From Paenibacillus illinoisensis NBRC 15959 (lineage in GTDB: Bacteria > Bacillota > Bacilli > Paenibacillales > Paenibacillaceae): a stretch of DNA of 64,000 bases. Each line of letters opens with the position of its first letter. Within the stretch, counting starts at the first letter, position 1. The notes under the pieces were generated by a model. That model was not told where the DNA came from, searched no databases, and saw nothing but the letters and a program-made list of their open reading frames with translations. Location: contig NZ_BIME01000002.1 of NCBI RefSeq assembly GCF_004000925.1, forward strand, positions 372,001 through 436,000, given 5' to 3'. A program made the position numbers and the translations under genes. This document shows, in pieces, positions 52,789 to 61,694 of this stretch.

Positions 52789-54069
52789 TTAGACAATTCC
52801 TTTCTCCATCGCTTTACTGATCAGCGTAGCAAAAAGGCTGTTAGACCAAGCGAACCATTCACGTGAAAAATCGGAGGGATCATCGGGGTGGAAGCCTTCA
52901 TGCATATACCCGGTATCTGCATCAGTCCTGATCAGCATATCAATTAATTCTTTCATTTCCTCATCATTATCTGCTGTTAGTGCCTGCATAGACAGTGCCA
53001 TATGCCACACATAACCTCCTGGCGTATGCGGACTGCCAATGCCTTTGGCATGTTTACCCTCGAAGTAGAACGGGTTGTCGAAACTAAGAGCAAATCGGCG
53101 GGTGTTTTGATATATTTCATCCTCCACCCCTACATAACCAATATAAGGAATAGATAGTAATCCCGGTGTGCCAGCATCATCCATCAGGGAATAATTCCCG
53201 AATCCATCCGTTTCATAGGCGTAGATTCGACCGTATTTCGGATGATTCACAATCCCGTACGTCCGGATGCCGAAGTCAATTTCCTTGCGCAGCTTTGCTG
53301 CTCGGGCAGCCAGTCTTTCGTCTTTATAGATAACGCTGGTGATCTCACGGATATACTCGAGAATCACCACAGCGAACATGTTGGAGGGGATGTTGTAGCC
53401 GAATTCGCAGCTGTCATCACTCGGGCGGAAGCCCGACCAGCTCATGCCGGTGTAGTTGACAGGCATGCCGCGTCCGTTATTGTGCAACGTCTCCGTATCC
53501 TGAAGCGTCTGCCGGATAAAATGGTAGGACGACTTCTCTCCGTGGTACTGCTCCGTTTCAATAACGTTCACAATGGAGCTGAGTGCTTGGTAGCATTCGG
53601 TATCGAAGATATCGGTTTGCTCCGCTTCCTTCCAGTACATATAAGCCAGCTGAACGACAAAGCAGAGGGAATCCAGCTCGTATTTGCGCTCCCACATCCA
53701 GGGATTTAAATTGCAATCGTCCGTAGCCCGGTAATGCTTGTCGCTAGCTGTTTCATTAAATGCATTCGTGTACGGGTCGATATTCACATAGAACATCTGC
53801 CGGGCAATCAGGCCGCGGAGAATCCGCTGAAGCTCAGAGTCGTGTTTGGCAAACGGAATGTAGTGGCGCACCTGCTCTGTAGAATCGCGCAGCCACATGG
53901 CTGGGATATCGCCAGTAAAAACAAAAGTAGTGCCGTCTTCAAGCAGTTTGGTTGTCGTCTCAAGTGTATTAGGGAAGCAGTTGCGGAACAGCTTTTGCAA
54001 TTTGGGATGATGGGCAAGGCGTTCGTCGGCCTCATTCAAATACTCGGTAATGGAAGATGGCAGGTTCAT
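52789..54069 (-). CDS. GH125 exo-alpha-1,6-mannosidase
   Basis: 426 aa, the usual size of glycoside hydrolase family 125 metal-independent alpha-mannosidases with an (alpha/alpha)6 barrel. Family blocks: TGDIPAMWLRDSTEQVRHY near residue 53, the acid region GFRPSDDSCEFGYNIPSNMF near 215 (catalytic Asp) and the base region SREWFAWSNSLF near the C-terminus (catalytic Glu). No signal peptide, so it cleaves imported oligosaccharides in the cytosol. With the GH130 gene and sugar importer across the divergent promoter it likely degrades mannose-rich glycans. I start it at the ATG at 54069, 9 bases after AGGAGG; an in-frame TTG is too close to that site. Confidence 0.9.
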   Translation of the reverse strand: MNLPSSITEYLNEADERLAHHPKLQKLFRNCFPNTLETTTKLLEDGTTFVFTGDIPAMWLRDSTEQVRHYIPFAKHDSELQRILRGLIARQMFYVNIDPYTNAFNETASDKHYRATDDCNLNPWMWERKYELDSLCFVVQLAYMYWKEAEQTDIFDTECYQALSSIVNVIETEQYHGEKSSYHFIRQTLQDTETLHNNGRGMPVNYTGMSWSGFRPSDDSCEFGYNIPSNMFAVVILEYIREITSVIYKDERLAARAAKLRKEIDFGIRTYGIVNHPKYGRIYAYETDGFGNYSLMDDAGTPGLLSIPYIGYVGVEDEIYQNTRRFALSFDNPFYFEGKHAKGIGSPHTPGGYVWHMALSMQALTADNDEEMKELIDMLIRTDADTGYMHEGFHPDDPSDFSREWFAWSNSLFATLISKAMEKGIV

Positions 54070-54475
54070 AGTCAAACTCCTCCTACATAGTTAGGGTAAG
54101 GTTGCACGGTTCATATTAGAAATCTTCTGATATCATCCGTGCGTGGGGTAGCCTTGGCATTCGTAGCAAATGTTTGCATACTTGTCTGTTGATCACAATA
54201 TGTAACTTTTGCAGCGTGAAGGGAGGTTCATAATTCACACATTATAGCCATCTTTCATCTAGGGGTATTTACATCATGGCAAGCCGAAAAGTACCGCTGC
54301 AGCGGGGTTTTACGTGCTTTTTAATATGACAATGCACAACCTACATATTTACGGTGTCAGCTAGGTTTCACTACAATTTGAATTGTAAGCGCTAGCATAG
54401 GAGAGGTCAGCTAAATGCAAAGCGGATACAAATTTATTTTATGTAACGAAAAAAACCATAGAGAGGAGTGGGAGA
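54070..54475. other. Divergent promoter region of GH125 and the mannan importer
   Basis: Holds the cre box at 54384-54397 and a GC palindrome CCGCTGCAGCGG (54294-54305) followed by GGTTTT. A frame from 54415 has a ribosome binding site but overlaps the permease gene in another frame. Confidence 0.45.
54384..54397 (+). promoter_or_regulatory. cre box (CcpA site) before the mannan importer operon
   Basis: TGTAAGCGCTAGCA matches TGWAANCGNTNWCA at 13 of 14 positions. It lies about 80 bases upstream of the first permease, so catabolite repression is likely. Confidence 0.7.
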
Positions 54476-55426
54476 ATGAAGGTGAGTCATGCTGCAGTAT
54501 CCGTAAAACCTTCATTAAAGAACAAATCCCTTGGCAAAAGAATCTGGAAAAATTGGGAGCTTTATTTGTTCATGCTTCCCGCGTTGTTGTATTTCCTCGT
54601 TTTTCATTACGGCCCGATGTACGGCATTCAGATTGCTTTCAAGAATTTCGTACCTTCAAAAGGAATTACAGGCAGTGAATGGGTTGGCTTTGACCATTTT
54701 GAACGATTCTTCAATTCCTATTTCTTTTGGGATCTGCTCTGGAACACGTTCAGCATCAGCTTCTATGAACTCGCGATCGGGTTTCCACTTCCGATTATTC
54801 TGGCGCTAACCTTTAATGAGGTGCGGAACGGTCCGTTCAAGAAATCGGTTCAGACGGTAACCTATGCTCCGCATTTCATTTCCGTCGTTGTTATGGCGGG
54901 GATGATCATTACTTTTCTTTCGCCTTCCAGTGGAATGATAGTCCGGTTCATCGAATTCCTGGGCTTTCAACCTGCACAATTTCTGACGGACCCGGCCTGG
55001 TTTAAGACGATTTATGTTTTCTCGGGTGTCTGGCAGAGTACAGGGTGGGGTACGATTATTTATCTCGCGGCTCTGTCTGGCGTAGATCCCCAGCTGCATG
55101 AAGCTGCCATTATGGATGGAGCGAGCCGGATTAAACGGATGCTGCATATCAATCTGCCGACCATTGTACCCACGATTACAATCATGCTGATCTTAAATAT
55201 GGGGAATATCCTGGGCCTTGGCTTCGAGAAAATTCTGCTGCTGCAGAATTCACTCAACATGGAAGCTTCCGATGTAATCTCCACCTATGTCTACCGCGCC
55301 GGTCTGGTGGATGCCCAGTATAGCTTCTCAACGGCTGTTGGCTTGTTTAACTCGGTAATCAACGTGATTTTGCTTGTTACTGTCAATCAGATTGCCAAAC
55401 GTACCAGTGAGAATAGCCTCTGGTAG
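54476..55426 (+). CDS. Carbohydrate ABC transporter permease, LplB type
   Basis: 316 aa with six membrane segments. Family blocks: HYGPMYGIQIAFKNF near residue 45, LALTFNEV near 115, the EAA loop LHEAAIMDGASRIKRMLHI near 210 and ENSLW at the C-terminus. GAGAGGAGTGGGAG precedes the ATG. It is the first gene of an operon continuing with the YtcP-type permease, binding lipoprotein and GH130. No ATPase gene is present, as usual for this importer type. Confidence 0.9.
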   Translation: MKVSHAAVSVKPSLKNKSLGKRIWKNWELYLFMLPALLYFLVFHYGPMYGIQIAFKNFVPSKGITGSEWVGFDHFERFFNSYFFWDLLWNTFSISFYELAIGFPLPIILALTFNEVRNGPFKKSVQTVTYAPHFISVVVMAGMIITFLSPSSGMIVRFIEFLGFQPAQFLTDPAWFKTIYVFSGVWQSTGWGTIIYLAALSGVDPQLHEAAIMDGASRIKRMLHINLPTIVPTITIMLILNMGNILGLGFEKILLLQNSLNMEASDVISTYVYRAGLVDAQYSFSTAVGLFNSVINVILLVTVNQIAKRTSENSLW

Positions 55427-55442
55427 AAAGGAGTTGAGGTCT

Positions 55443-56354
55443 TTGGTTACTGCCATGAAAGAGTCCAGAGGGGACAAGCTGTTTGTGATTTGCACCTATA
55501 TTTATTTGGTTCTTGCTCTGCTTGTGGTTCTCTATCCGCTAATCTATATTCTCAGTGCTTCCATCAGTTCACCGCAGGACGTCAATTCGGGAGCCATGTG
55601 GCTGTTTCCGAAGAATGTGACACTGGATGGCTACAAGCTTGTTTTCGATAATCCGAAGATATGGAATGGTTATTTGAACACGATTATCTATACGGTGGTA
55701 GGGACACTGGTCAATCTCGCCGTTACTCTGCCAGCCGCGTATGCGCTTAGCAGATCTGATTTTGTCGGGCGTAATCTATTCATGGGTCTCATTCTGTTTA
55801 CGATGTTCTTCAGCGGCGGGCTCGTGCCGACGTATCTGCTGGTCAAGAATCTCGGACTCATCAACAGCATGTGGGCATTGATTCTGCCGGTGGCTGCTTC
55901 AGTTTGGAATATTGTTGTGGCCCGCACCTTTTTTCAGACAACTATCCCAAAAGAGCTGCAGGAAGCGGCTCACATCGATGGCTGTACGAATCTGAAGCTG
56001 TTCATCCGCATTATTCTGCCATTGTCAGCACCCATTATAGCCGTTATGGCTCTATTCTATGGAGTAGGCCACTGGAACAGTTATTTCCCGTCCCTGATCT
56101 ATTTGAATGATGAAGCCAAATATCCACTGCAGATGGTTCTGCGCCAGATTCTTGTCCTTCAGGAGATGTCGGCTGAAACCACGGGCGCTTCGATCAATAG
56201 CGAGGTAGCGACCGCCATGAATAACAAGGCTGAAACGGCATCACTAATCAAATATGGAGTCATTGTGGTTTCCACGCTGCCGATCGTGGCGGTGTATCCA
56301 TTCCTGCAGCGTTACTTTGTCCAAGGGGTCATGATTGGCTCTGTTAAAGGTTGA
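55443..56354 (+). CDS. Carbohydrate ABC transporter permease, YtcP type
   Basis: About 303 aa with six membrane segments. It begins MKESRGDK after a short extension, contains FSGGLVPTYLLVKNLGLI, the EAA loop LQEAAHIDGCTNLKLFIRIIL near residue 190 and the family ending MIGSVKG. The start is uncertain between the TTG at 55443 (9 bases after AAAGGAG) and an ATG at 55455. It partners the LplB-type permease, with 16 bases between them. Confidence 0.88.
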   Translation: MVTAMKESRGDKLFVICTYIYLVLALLVVLYPLIYILSASISSPQDVNSGAMWLFPKNVTLDGYKLVFDNPKIWNGYLNTIIYTVVGTLVNLAVTLPAAYALSRSDFVGRNLFMGLILFTMFFSGGLVPTYLLVKNLGLINSMWALILPVAASVWNIVVARTFFQTTIPKELQEAAHIDGCTNLKLFIRIILPLSAPIIAVMALFYGVGHWNSYFPSLIYLNDEAKYPLQMVLRQILVLQEMSAETTGASINSEVATAMNNKAETASLIKYGVIVVSTLPIVAVYPFLQRYFVQGVMIGSVKG

Positions 56355-56392
56355 ACTATTAGAATGTGTATATAACAAGGGAGGAATTATTC

Positions 56393-58003
56393 ATGCAGAC
56401 CACACGCAAACCATGGAAGCTTCTGTTGTCTTCGGCTCTAGTTCTTACACTGCTGGCAGGCTGCAGCAATGCTGACAAAGGAGCAGGAGATAACAGTACC
56501 GGAGCAGTTGCTGTGAATAAAGAGGGTTTCCCGATTGTTAATGAATCCGTAACTCTCACGCTTATGGCGCCGGATGTAGGGATTCAGAATTGGGAGAACA
56601 TGAAAGTACTCCAGCAGATGCAGGAGAAGACAGGCATTAAGCTGGAATACAGGAATGCACCGAAAGACAGCTTCGAGACCAAGAAGAATCTGGTGCTCGC
56701 CAGCGGAGATTACCCGGATATTCTCTATGCTGCCGGTTTGACCACTGCGGAGCAGATGAATTATGGAGAGCAGGGTATCCTCGTTCCCCTGGAAGATCTG
56801 ATTGAAGAATACGCTCCAAACTTCAAGGCCTTGCTGGATGAGAATCCGGATGTCCGCAAATCCATTACAGCACCGGACGGGCATATTTATTCTTTGCCGG
56901 TAGTCGAACTCAGTCAGCATTGGTATCGTAACCCCATGTGGTACAACGGGGACTTCCTGAAAGCATTGAATATTGACAAGCTTCCCGAAACGACAGAAGA
57001 GCTGTATACCTACCTGAAGCGTGTGAAGGAAGAAGATCCGAACGGCAACGGTATCGCCGATGAAATTCCGATATCCTCGGTAACAACACCTGCTGCCAAC
57101 CTCCGTGATATCCGTACCTGGCTGCTTGGCGCCTTCGGTATTTATGAAGAAGAGGTATACGTGGACGATAACGATAAGGTGCACTATACACCGCTTGAAG
57201 AAGGATATAAGGAATATTTGACCTATATGAATCGTCTGTGGTCCGAAGAGCTGCTGGATCATGAGAGCTTCTCGCAGACGGCAGAGCAAAAAAAGGCTAA
57301 GGCACAGAACAATCAGGTCGCCCTTTTCTCCGACTGGCATGCCTACATGTCCAAAGGCGGAGAGCCTTCGACGGCAGATCCGATGTTTGCACCGGTCCGC
57401 AGCGAATCGGTTGATGCTCCGGCGATTGCGAAGAACAGAGGCATTACAACGGGTGCCTTTGCCATTACGGAGAGCAACCCGGCGCCGGAAGCCTCCATGC
57501 GTTGGGTGGATTATCTCTATTCCTACGAAGGTGCCATGTTCTTCAATAAAGGGCCAGAGGGCATTCTCTGGGAATACACCGACAAAGAAAACCGGGTCAA
57601 GAAATACTTGCCTGTACCGGACGGAAAGGAAATGGAAGATTATCGAGCCACTCTGACACCTAACTACGGTATTCCTGCTCCGACCCTGTCCATGGATGAT
57701 ATTAGTAAAGGGCTGAAGACAGACTTTGATCTCTGGGTAGAGAAGGAAACTAAGCAGAAGCTTCTCGATAAAGGCGCACGGATTCCGTTCCCAACACTGT
57801 TCCTGACCGTGGAAGAACAGACGGAAATCAGCAACCTGAATTCCGATTTGAGCACTTACGTGAAGCAGATGGAAGCGAAGTTCATCACCGGTGCAGAGCC
57901 GCTAACCAGTTGGGACAATTATGTGGCTACCGTTAAGAAAATGGGCGGAGAGCGTGTGGCTGAAATTAATCAGGCTGCGTATGACCGGTGGAAATCCAAC
58001 TAA
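56393..58003 (+). CDS. Extracellular sugar-binding lipoprotein of the mannan importer
   Basis: 536 aa with a lipoprotein signal peptide (lipobox LLAGCSN, Cys near residue 24) and a Gly/Asn/Asp linker. The long family 1 solute-binding core contains NTNG-like calcium motif PNGNGIADEIP near residue 220, which is common in LplA-like proteins. It captures the oligosaccharide later cleaved by GH125 and GH130. AAGGGAGGAATTATTC precedes the ATG at 56393; a frame from 56366 would begin before that site. Confidence 0.9.
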   Translation: MQTTRKPWKLLLSSALVLTLLAGCSNADKGAGDNSTGAVAVNKEGFPIVNESVTLTLMAPDVGIQNWENMKVLQQMQEKTGIKLEYRNAPKDSFETKKNLVLASGDYPDILYAAGLTTAEQMNYGEQGILVPLEDLIEEYAPNFKALLDENPDVRKSITAPDGHIYSLPVVELSQHWYRNPMWYNGDFLKALNIDKLPETTEELYTYLKRVKEEDPNGNGIADEIPISSVTTPAANLRDIRTWLLGAFGIYEEEVYVDDNDKVHYTPLEEGYKEYLTYMNRLWSEELLDHESFSQTAEQKKAKAQNNQVALFSDWHAYMSKGGEPSTADPMFAPVRSESVDAPAIAKNRGITTGAFAITESNPAPEASMRWVDYLYSYEGAMFFNKGPEGILWEYTDKENRVKKYLPVPDGKEMEDYRATLTPNYGIPAPTLSMDDISKGLKTDFDLWVEKETKQKLLDKGARIPFPTLFLTVEEQTEISNLNSDLSTYVKQMEAKFITGAEPLTSWDNYVATVKKMGGERVAEINQAAYDRWKSN

Positions 58004-58055
58004 TCAAGCCTCTGCGCAAACTATACCTTGAACATGTATCCCAGGAGGAACAGAC

Positions 58056-59072
58056 ATGCAAATAACGAGACACCCGAACAATCCCATAGTCGTCCCGGGC
58101 GGCTATGAATGGCGCAAGGTTACGGTCTTCAACCCGGCGGTCATCATAGATAACGACAAATTTTACATGATTGAGCGCACTGCAGGCTCCCTGACTCCAT
58201 GCAAGAATTATCTGGGGCTGCTGGAGAGCGATGACGGCGTTAACTTCACCCACGTGAAGGACGAGCCTATTGTGACGCCCGATATGCTGGGTTTTCCTTA
58301 TGGTAGTGTGCAGGACCCTCGTATTGTCAAAATTGATGGAACCTTCTATCTGAACTATGCCCTGCGTCCCTGTGCCATGAGCTATTATCCTACCGGAGCA
58401 GGCGTCCCCCTGCGCTCTATACCCGAATATCCGGACGGCTGGGGGGAAGAGGAGGGACATTGGTTGACCCGGTCCTCCATTCTGAAATCAGATAATCTCC
58501 TGGATTGGGAGTTTGTGGCGGATACGACGCCTCTTGATATTAACGACCGGGACAACATTCTGTTTCCTGAAAAAATAGGTGGCAAATTCGTGCTGCTGCG
58601 CCGCCCCGAGGAATATGTGGGAGAAGGCTACGGTACGGATAAGGCGGCCATGTGGATTACCTACTCCGAGGATCTGGTGAACTGGGAAGAGCCCAAGCTG
58701 CTCGCCACCGCCGGAAACTTGTCCTGGGAATCGCGGAAAATTGGGGGCTCGACGCCTCCAATCCGGACCGACAAAGGCTGGCTGGTGCTTTATCACGGCG
58801 TTGATGAAGATATCGTCTACCGCGTGGGAGCAATGCTGCTGGATTTGGAGCAGCCTGAGAAAATCATTGCCCGGACCCATCATTTCATTATGGAGCCGGA
58901 GACGTACTACGAGAAATTTGGATTCCAGATTCCGAATGTGATCTTCCCGACAGGAAACGTGGTCAAAGACGGACTGCTCTATATCTATTACGGCGTAACG
59001 GATACAGCGATTGCTCTCGCCACGGTTCCTCTGGATGAACTGGTAGAGCATATTCTTTGGGAAGGGCAGTAA
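58056..59072 (+). CDS. GH130 beta-mannoside phosphorylase
   Basis: 338 aa five-bladed propeller. Family features: VFNPAVIIDNDKFYMIER near residue 24, YGSVQDPRIVKIDGTFYLNY near 90 (with the catalytic Asp) and a phosphate-binding set of Arg/His/Lys in GGSTPPIRT and YHGVDED. GH130 enzymes phosphorolyse beta-mannosides to mannose-1-phosphate: Man-beta-1,4-GlcNAc (N-glycan core), mannobiose or mannosyl-glucose. Linked to GH125, the N-glycan core activity is my preferred call, but the subfamily cannot be fixed by eye. No signal peptide, so cytosolic. AGGAGGAACAGAC precedes the ATG. It is the last gene of the importer operon. Confidence 0.87.
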   Translation: MQITRHPNNPIVVPGGYEWRKVTVFNPAVIIDNDKFYMIERTAGSLTPCKNYLGLLESDDGVNFTHVKDEPIVTPDMLGFPYGSVQDPRIVKIDGTFYLNYALRPCAMSYYPTGAGVPLRSIPEYPDGWGEEEGHWLTRSSILKSDNLLDWEFVADTTPLDINDRDNILFPEKIGGKFVLLRRPEEYVGEGYGTDKAAMWITYSEDLVNWEEPKLLATAGNLSWESRKIGGSTPPIRTDKGWLVLYHGVDEDIVYRVGAMLLDLEQPEKIIARTHHFIMEPETYYEKFGFQIPNVIFPTGNVVKDGLLYIYYGVTDTAIALATVPLDELVEHILWEGQ

Positions 59073-59130
59073 GCAGGGCCAACTTGGTTAGTGATTCAGG
59101 TGCTTTGCGGGGGAAGAAGAAAGCCCGGAA

Positions 59131-61467
59131 TTAAATAGGCCTTTTCACAACAGTCCCCTTCAAAGCATGTTCTTTACGATATTGCCCTGGTGTCAGACCG
59201 ATTTCTTTTTTGAACTTGCGGATGAAATTCGGCGTATCCAAATAACCGACCTGCTCGATAATTTCCTTGAGCGGTGCGCTAGTGTTCTCCAACAGCCGGA
59301 TAACTTCATCCACACGTTTATGCCAGATATATTGTGTGAAATTGCTGCCAGTCTTTTCTTTGAAACTCCGGCTCAAATACGAGGTTGAAATGGCAAACTT
59401 AAGCGCCACATGTTCCAGGCTGAGTGTGTAGTCTGCGAACTGCTCGTCCACGTATGTCAGAATGTCATCCATTAACGACGATTCGCTAGTCTCCGTATTC
59501 CGCTCGACCTGCATGCATATGTCAGCGGCCAGAGAGAGCAGGCGGCTCTCCAGCTCTTCCAGCGTTTCAAAAGAGGTCAATTCCGGCATATTGGCGAACA
59601 CACTGTCCATCCCAAGTTCGGAGGCCGTGCGCAGAAAAGCGTTCAGCAGTTCGAAGCAGATGCAGCGCAGCAGATGAACCTGCAGCGGCTCGTCTTTGAT
59701 CATCTCGATGGTATCAGCAATCATCTGGACGGCTACGGGTTCGTTGCCCTGTTTCAGACTCTGCTCCAGCTTCAACATGGATTTGCGCGGAATCCAGAAA
59801 TTCTCGGTGGCGGAAGGGTTCAGCTCTGCAAGCTGCTCAAAGTAGGTTACCTGTCCGCTGCGACGGATCATTCGGTGTTCCAATGCCGCAGCAGCTTCGA
59901 TAAACGATTGGTTAAGACGGCTCAGGTCGCTGTATGCCATACCAACTCCGATGCTTAAGGACAGCTGCGAGTGCTCACGAATGATCGTTTGAATGCCTTC
60001 AATAACCTGCTCCATTCGGGTCTGGACCAGCATGTCCGCTTCTCCGGGAAGTGAAATGATCAGGGCAAATTGGTCCTTAACCGAAAATTCCACACCAAAG
60101 ATCTGTGCACCAGAAGTGGGCAAGCACACATTGCTGAGGATCTCCTGCAGGAGATGTCGTTCCTGCCAGGACTTGCTGCCCGGCTTGGTGTCATCCCAGG
60201 ACAGTATAGCTGAGAAATAGAGGCCTTCTCCCTGAGGATGCCTGAAGCCGGTACTGAAGATCATCTGCTCAATCTCAGGGTCGTCCGGTTTGCCGTGCTT
60301 AAGCAGCAGCAGCATACACTGATTGCGGACGAAAGGCTCCTGTAAATTTATTTTGGCACTGTAATCGTGGAGAGTCTGCCGGATCCATTCCCACTCATTG
60401 CGAACCTTAGGAGCATCCTTGCCGCTGCTTTTCAGCTTGGCGAATTCCATCAGATCCCTGATCGGATGGTACTGCCGTTTGGCCAACAGCAGTGCCGCAG
60501 CTATTCCAGTGATTACTGTAATACAAAAGACAATTAAAATCAGGGTCTGAACATGGGCCACACGGCTGAAAAATTGGAAGCTTGGCATCGTGGTCACATA
60601 GGTCCATCCATTTTCTTCCGATTGCACCGAAACGACGGAGTGTTGTTCCCCGTCCAGCTTCAGATTATGAATTCCAGGCTCAAGTCCGGATATCTTCTCA
60701 AGCTCGTTCTGGGGAAGGGTGACGCCATAGCTGTTTGCGGTCAACACCTCTCCGGTAGGACCGAATATATAGCTGCTCCCCGTGAAGTCACTCAAAATCG
60801 AATCCATAACTCCGGTAAGCTTGGATTCTTTCATTAAATAGACAACCGTTCCATATGGATAGGGGTCATTCGGTTTAATGGGTACGAGCATGACAAGCAT
60901 TGGATCCGTCCGGGAATTAATGGTTACATTTTCCGCGGGACGTACTAGCGGTTGTCGGGTTTCATTTAAGTCCTGCCGCAATTCTGCAGGGGTCCAGCGT
61001 TCAAATTGATAGAGAGTATCGAAGGTAACATGAAGATCAGCAAGACCACGGTGAGAATAGATGTTGGAGTCGTTATGGAAATACAGAAGCAGGTCCTCGG
61101 CAATGTTGCTGCTGGCTTTGTAATTCGCCAAGGCTTGTATCGCCTCCATGCTGTAGTAGGGATCCTTCACCATGTATGGGGTCAAATACTTGTCATAAGC
61201 GATTCGTCCGGCTATTTCCTGAAGCTCGTTCATACGGGTATCTATGGTGTTCTTCACCTGATTCAGCTGATTAACATTGGATTGTTCAATTTCGACACGA
61301 AGGCCCTTGACAGCGTTTTCATATACGAAAATAGTAACCCCTGTTAGAGGAATGAGAAATATGAGGATGTAGGAAAACGCATATTTCAGAAGAAGTCTTG
61401 ATTTGAAATGATTCCAGCTGAGTCTGAATTGGTTGAGCAAGGATGGCTTGATTGCCGAATTAGCCAT
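59131..61467 (-). CDS. Membrane-anchored AraC-family regulator with extracellular sensor
   Basis: 778 aa. Two membrane segments (about residues 28-48 and 305-330) border a ~255-residue extracellular Cache-like sensor. A cytosolic linker of ~340 residues with helical and GGDEF-like fold remnants leads to the C-terminal AraC module: SLEHVALKFAISTSYLSRSF, VGYLDTPNFIRKFKKE and GLTPGQYRKEH. Such one-component sensors (YtdP-like) in Paenibacillus sit beside sugar importers and sense substrate outside the cell. It converges on GH130 and diverges from the deacetylase operon, so either may be a target. The ATG follows GGGAGGGACAAC. Confidence 0.88.
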   Translation of the reverse strand: MANSAIKPSLLNQFRLSWNHFKSRLLLKYAFSYILIFLIPLTGVTIFVYENAVKGLRVEIEQSNVNQLNQVKNTIDTRMNELQEIAGRIAYDKYLTPYMVKDPYYSMEAIQALANYKASSNIAEDLLLYFHNDSNIYSHRGLADLHVTFDTLYQFERWTPAELRQDLNETRQPLVRPAENVTINSRTDPMLVMLVPIKPNDPYPYGTVVYLMKESKLTGVMDSILSDFTGSSYIFGPTGEVLTANSYGVTLPQNELEKISGLEPGIHNLKLDGEQHSVVSVQSEENGWTYVTTMPSFQFFSRVAHVQTLILIVFCITVITGIAAALLLAKRQYHPIRDLMEFAKLKSSGKDAPKVRNEWEWIRQTLHDYSAKINLQEPFVRNQCMLLLLKHGKPDDPEIEQMIFSTGFRHPQGEGLYFSAILSWDDTKPGSKSWQERHLLQEILSNVCLPTSGAQIFGVEFSVKDQFALIISLPGEADMLVQTRMEQVIEGIQTIIREHSQLSLSIGVGMAYSDLSRLNQSFIEAAAALEHRMIRRSGQVTYFEQLAELNPSATENFWIPRKSMLKLEQSLKQGNEPVAVQMIADTIEMIKDEPLQVHLLRCICFELLNAFLRTASELGMDSVFANMPELTSFETLEELESRLLSLAADICMQVERNTETSESSLMDDILTYVDEQFADYTLSLEHVALKFAISTSYLSRSFKEKTGSNFTQYIWHKRVDEVIRLLENTSAPLKEIIEQVGYLDTPNFIRKFKKEIGLTPGQYRKEHALKGTVVKRPI

Positions 61468-61694
61468 ATAGTTGTCCCTCCCGCATTTAAAAAGTTCGAA
61501 TTAGTCATTTTGGAATATAAATTAATGTTCTGTTCTGGAGTATACTTAAGTCAGCATAAACATTATAACATTATAATCTTTGGAATAAAGTAGCACGTCA
61601 GGTTTATTTTTAATAGAAGGAGGTACAGGTTTCATGAAATGATTCCAATTTTGAATTTTCATGTATACCTGGGTCGAAGAAGGAGATGGGATGA

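Noticed and set aside
54415..54678. 87-codon frame after AGGAGAGG before the mannan importer
   Set aside because: It overlaps the LplB-type permease in another frame and encodes no recognisable protein; the permease has its own good site.
56438..57340. 300-codon minus-strand frame within the sugar-binding lipoprotein gene
   Set aside because: The plus strand encodes a clear lipoprotein; the antisense frame has no start signal or family.
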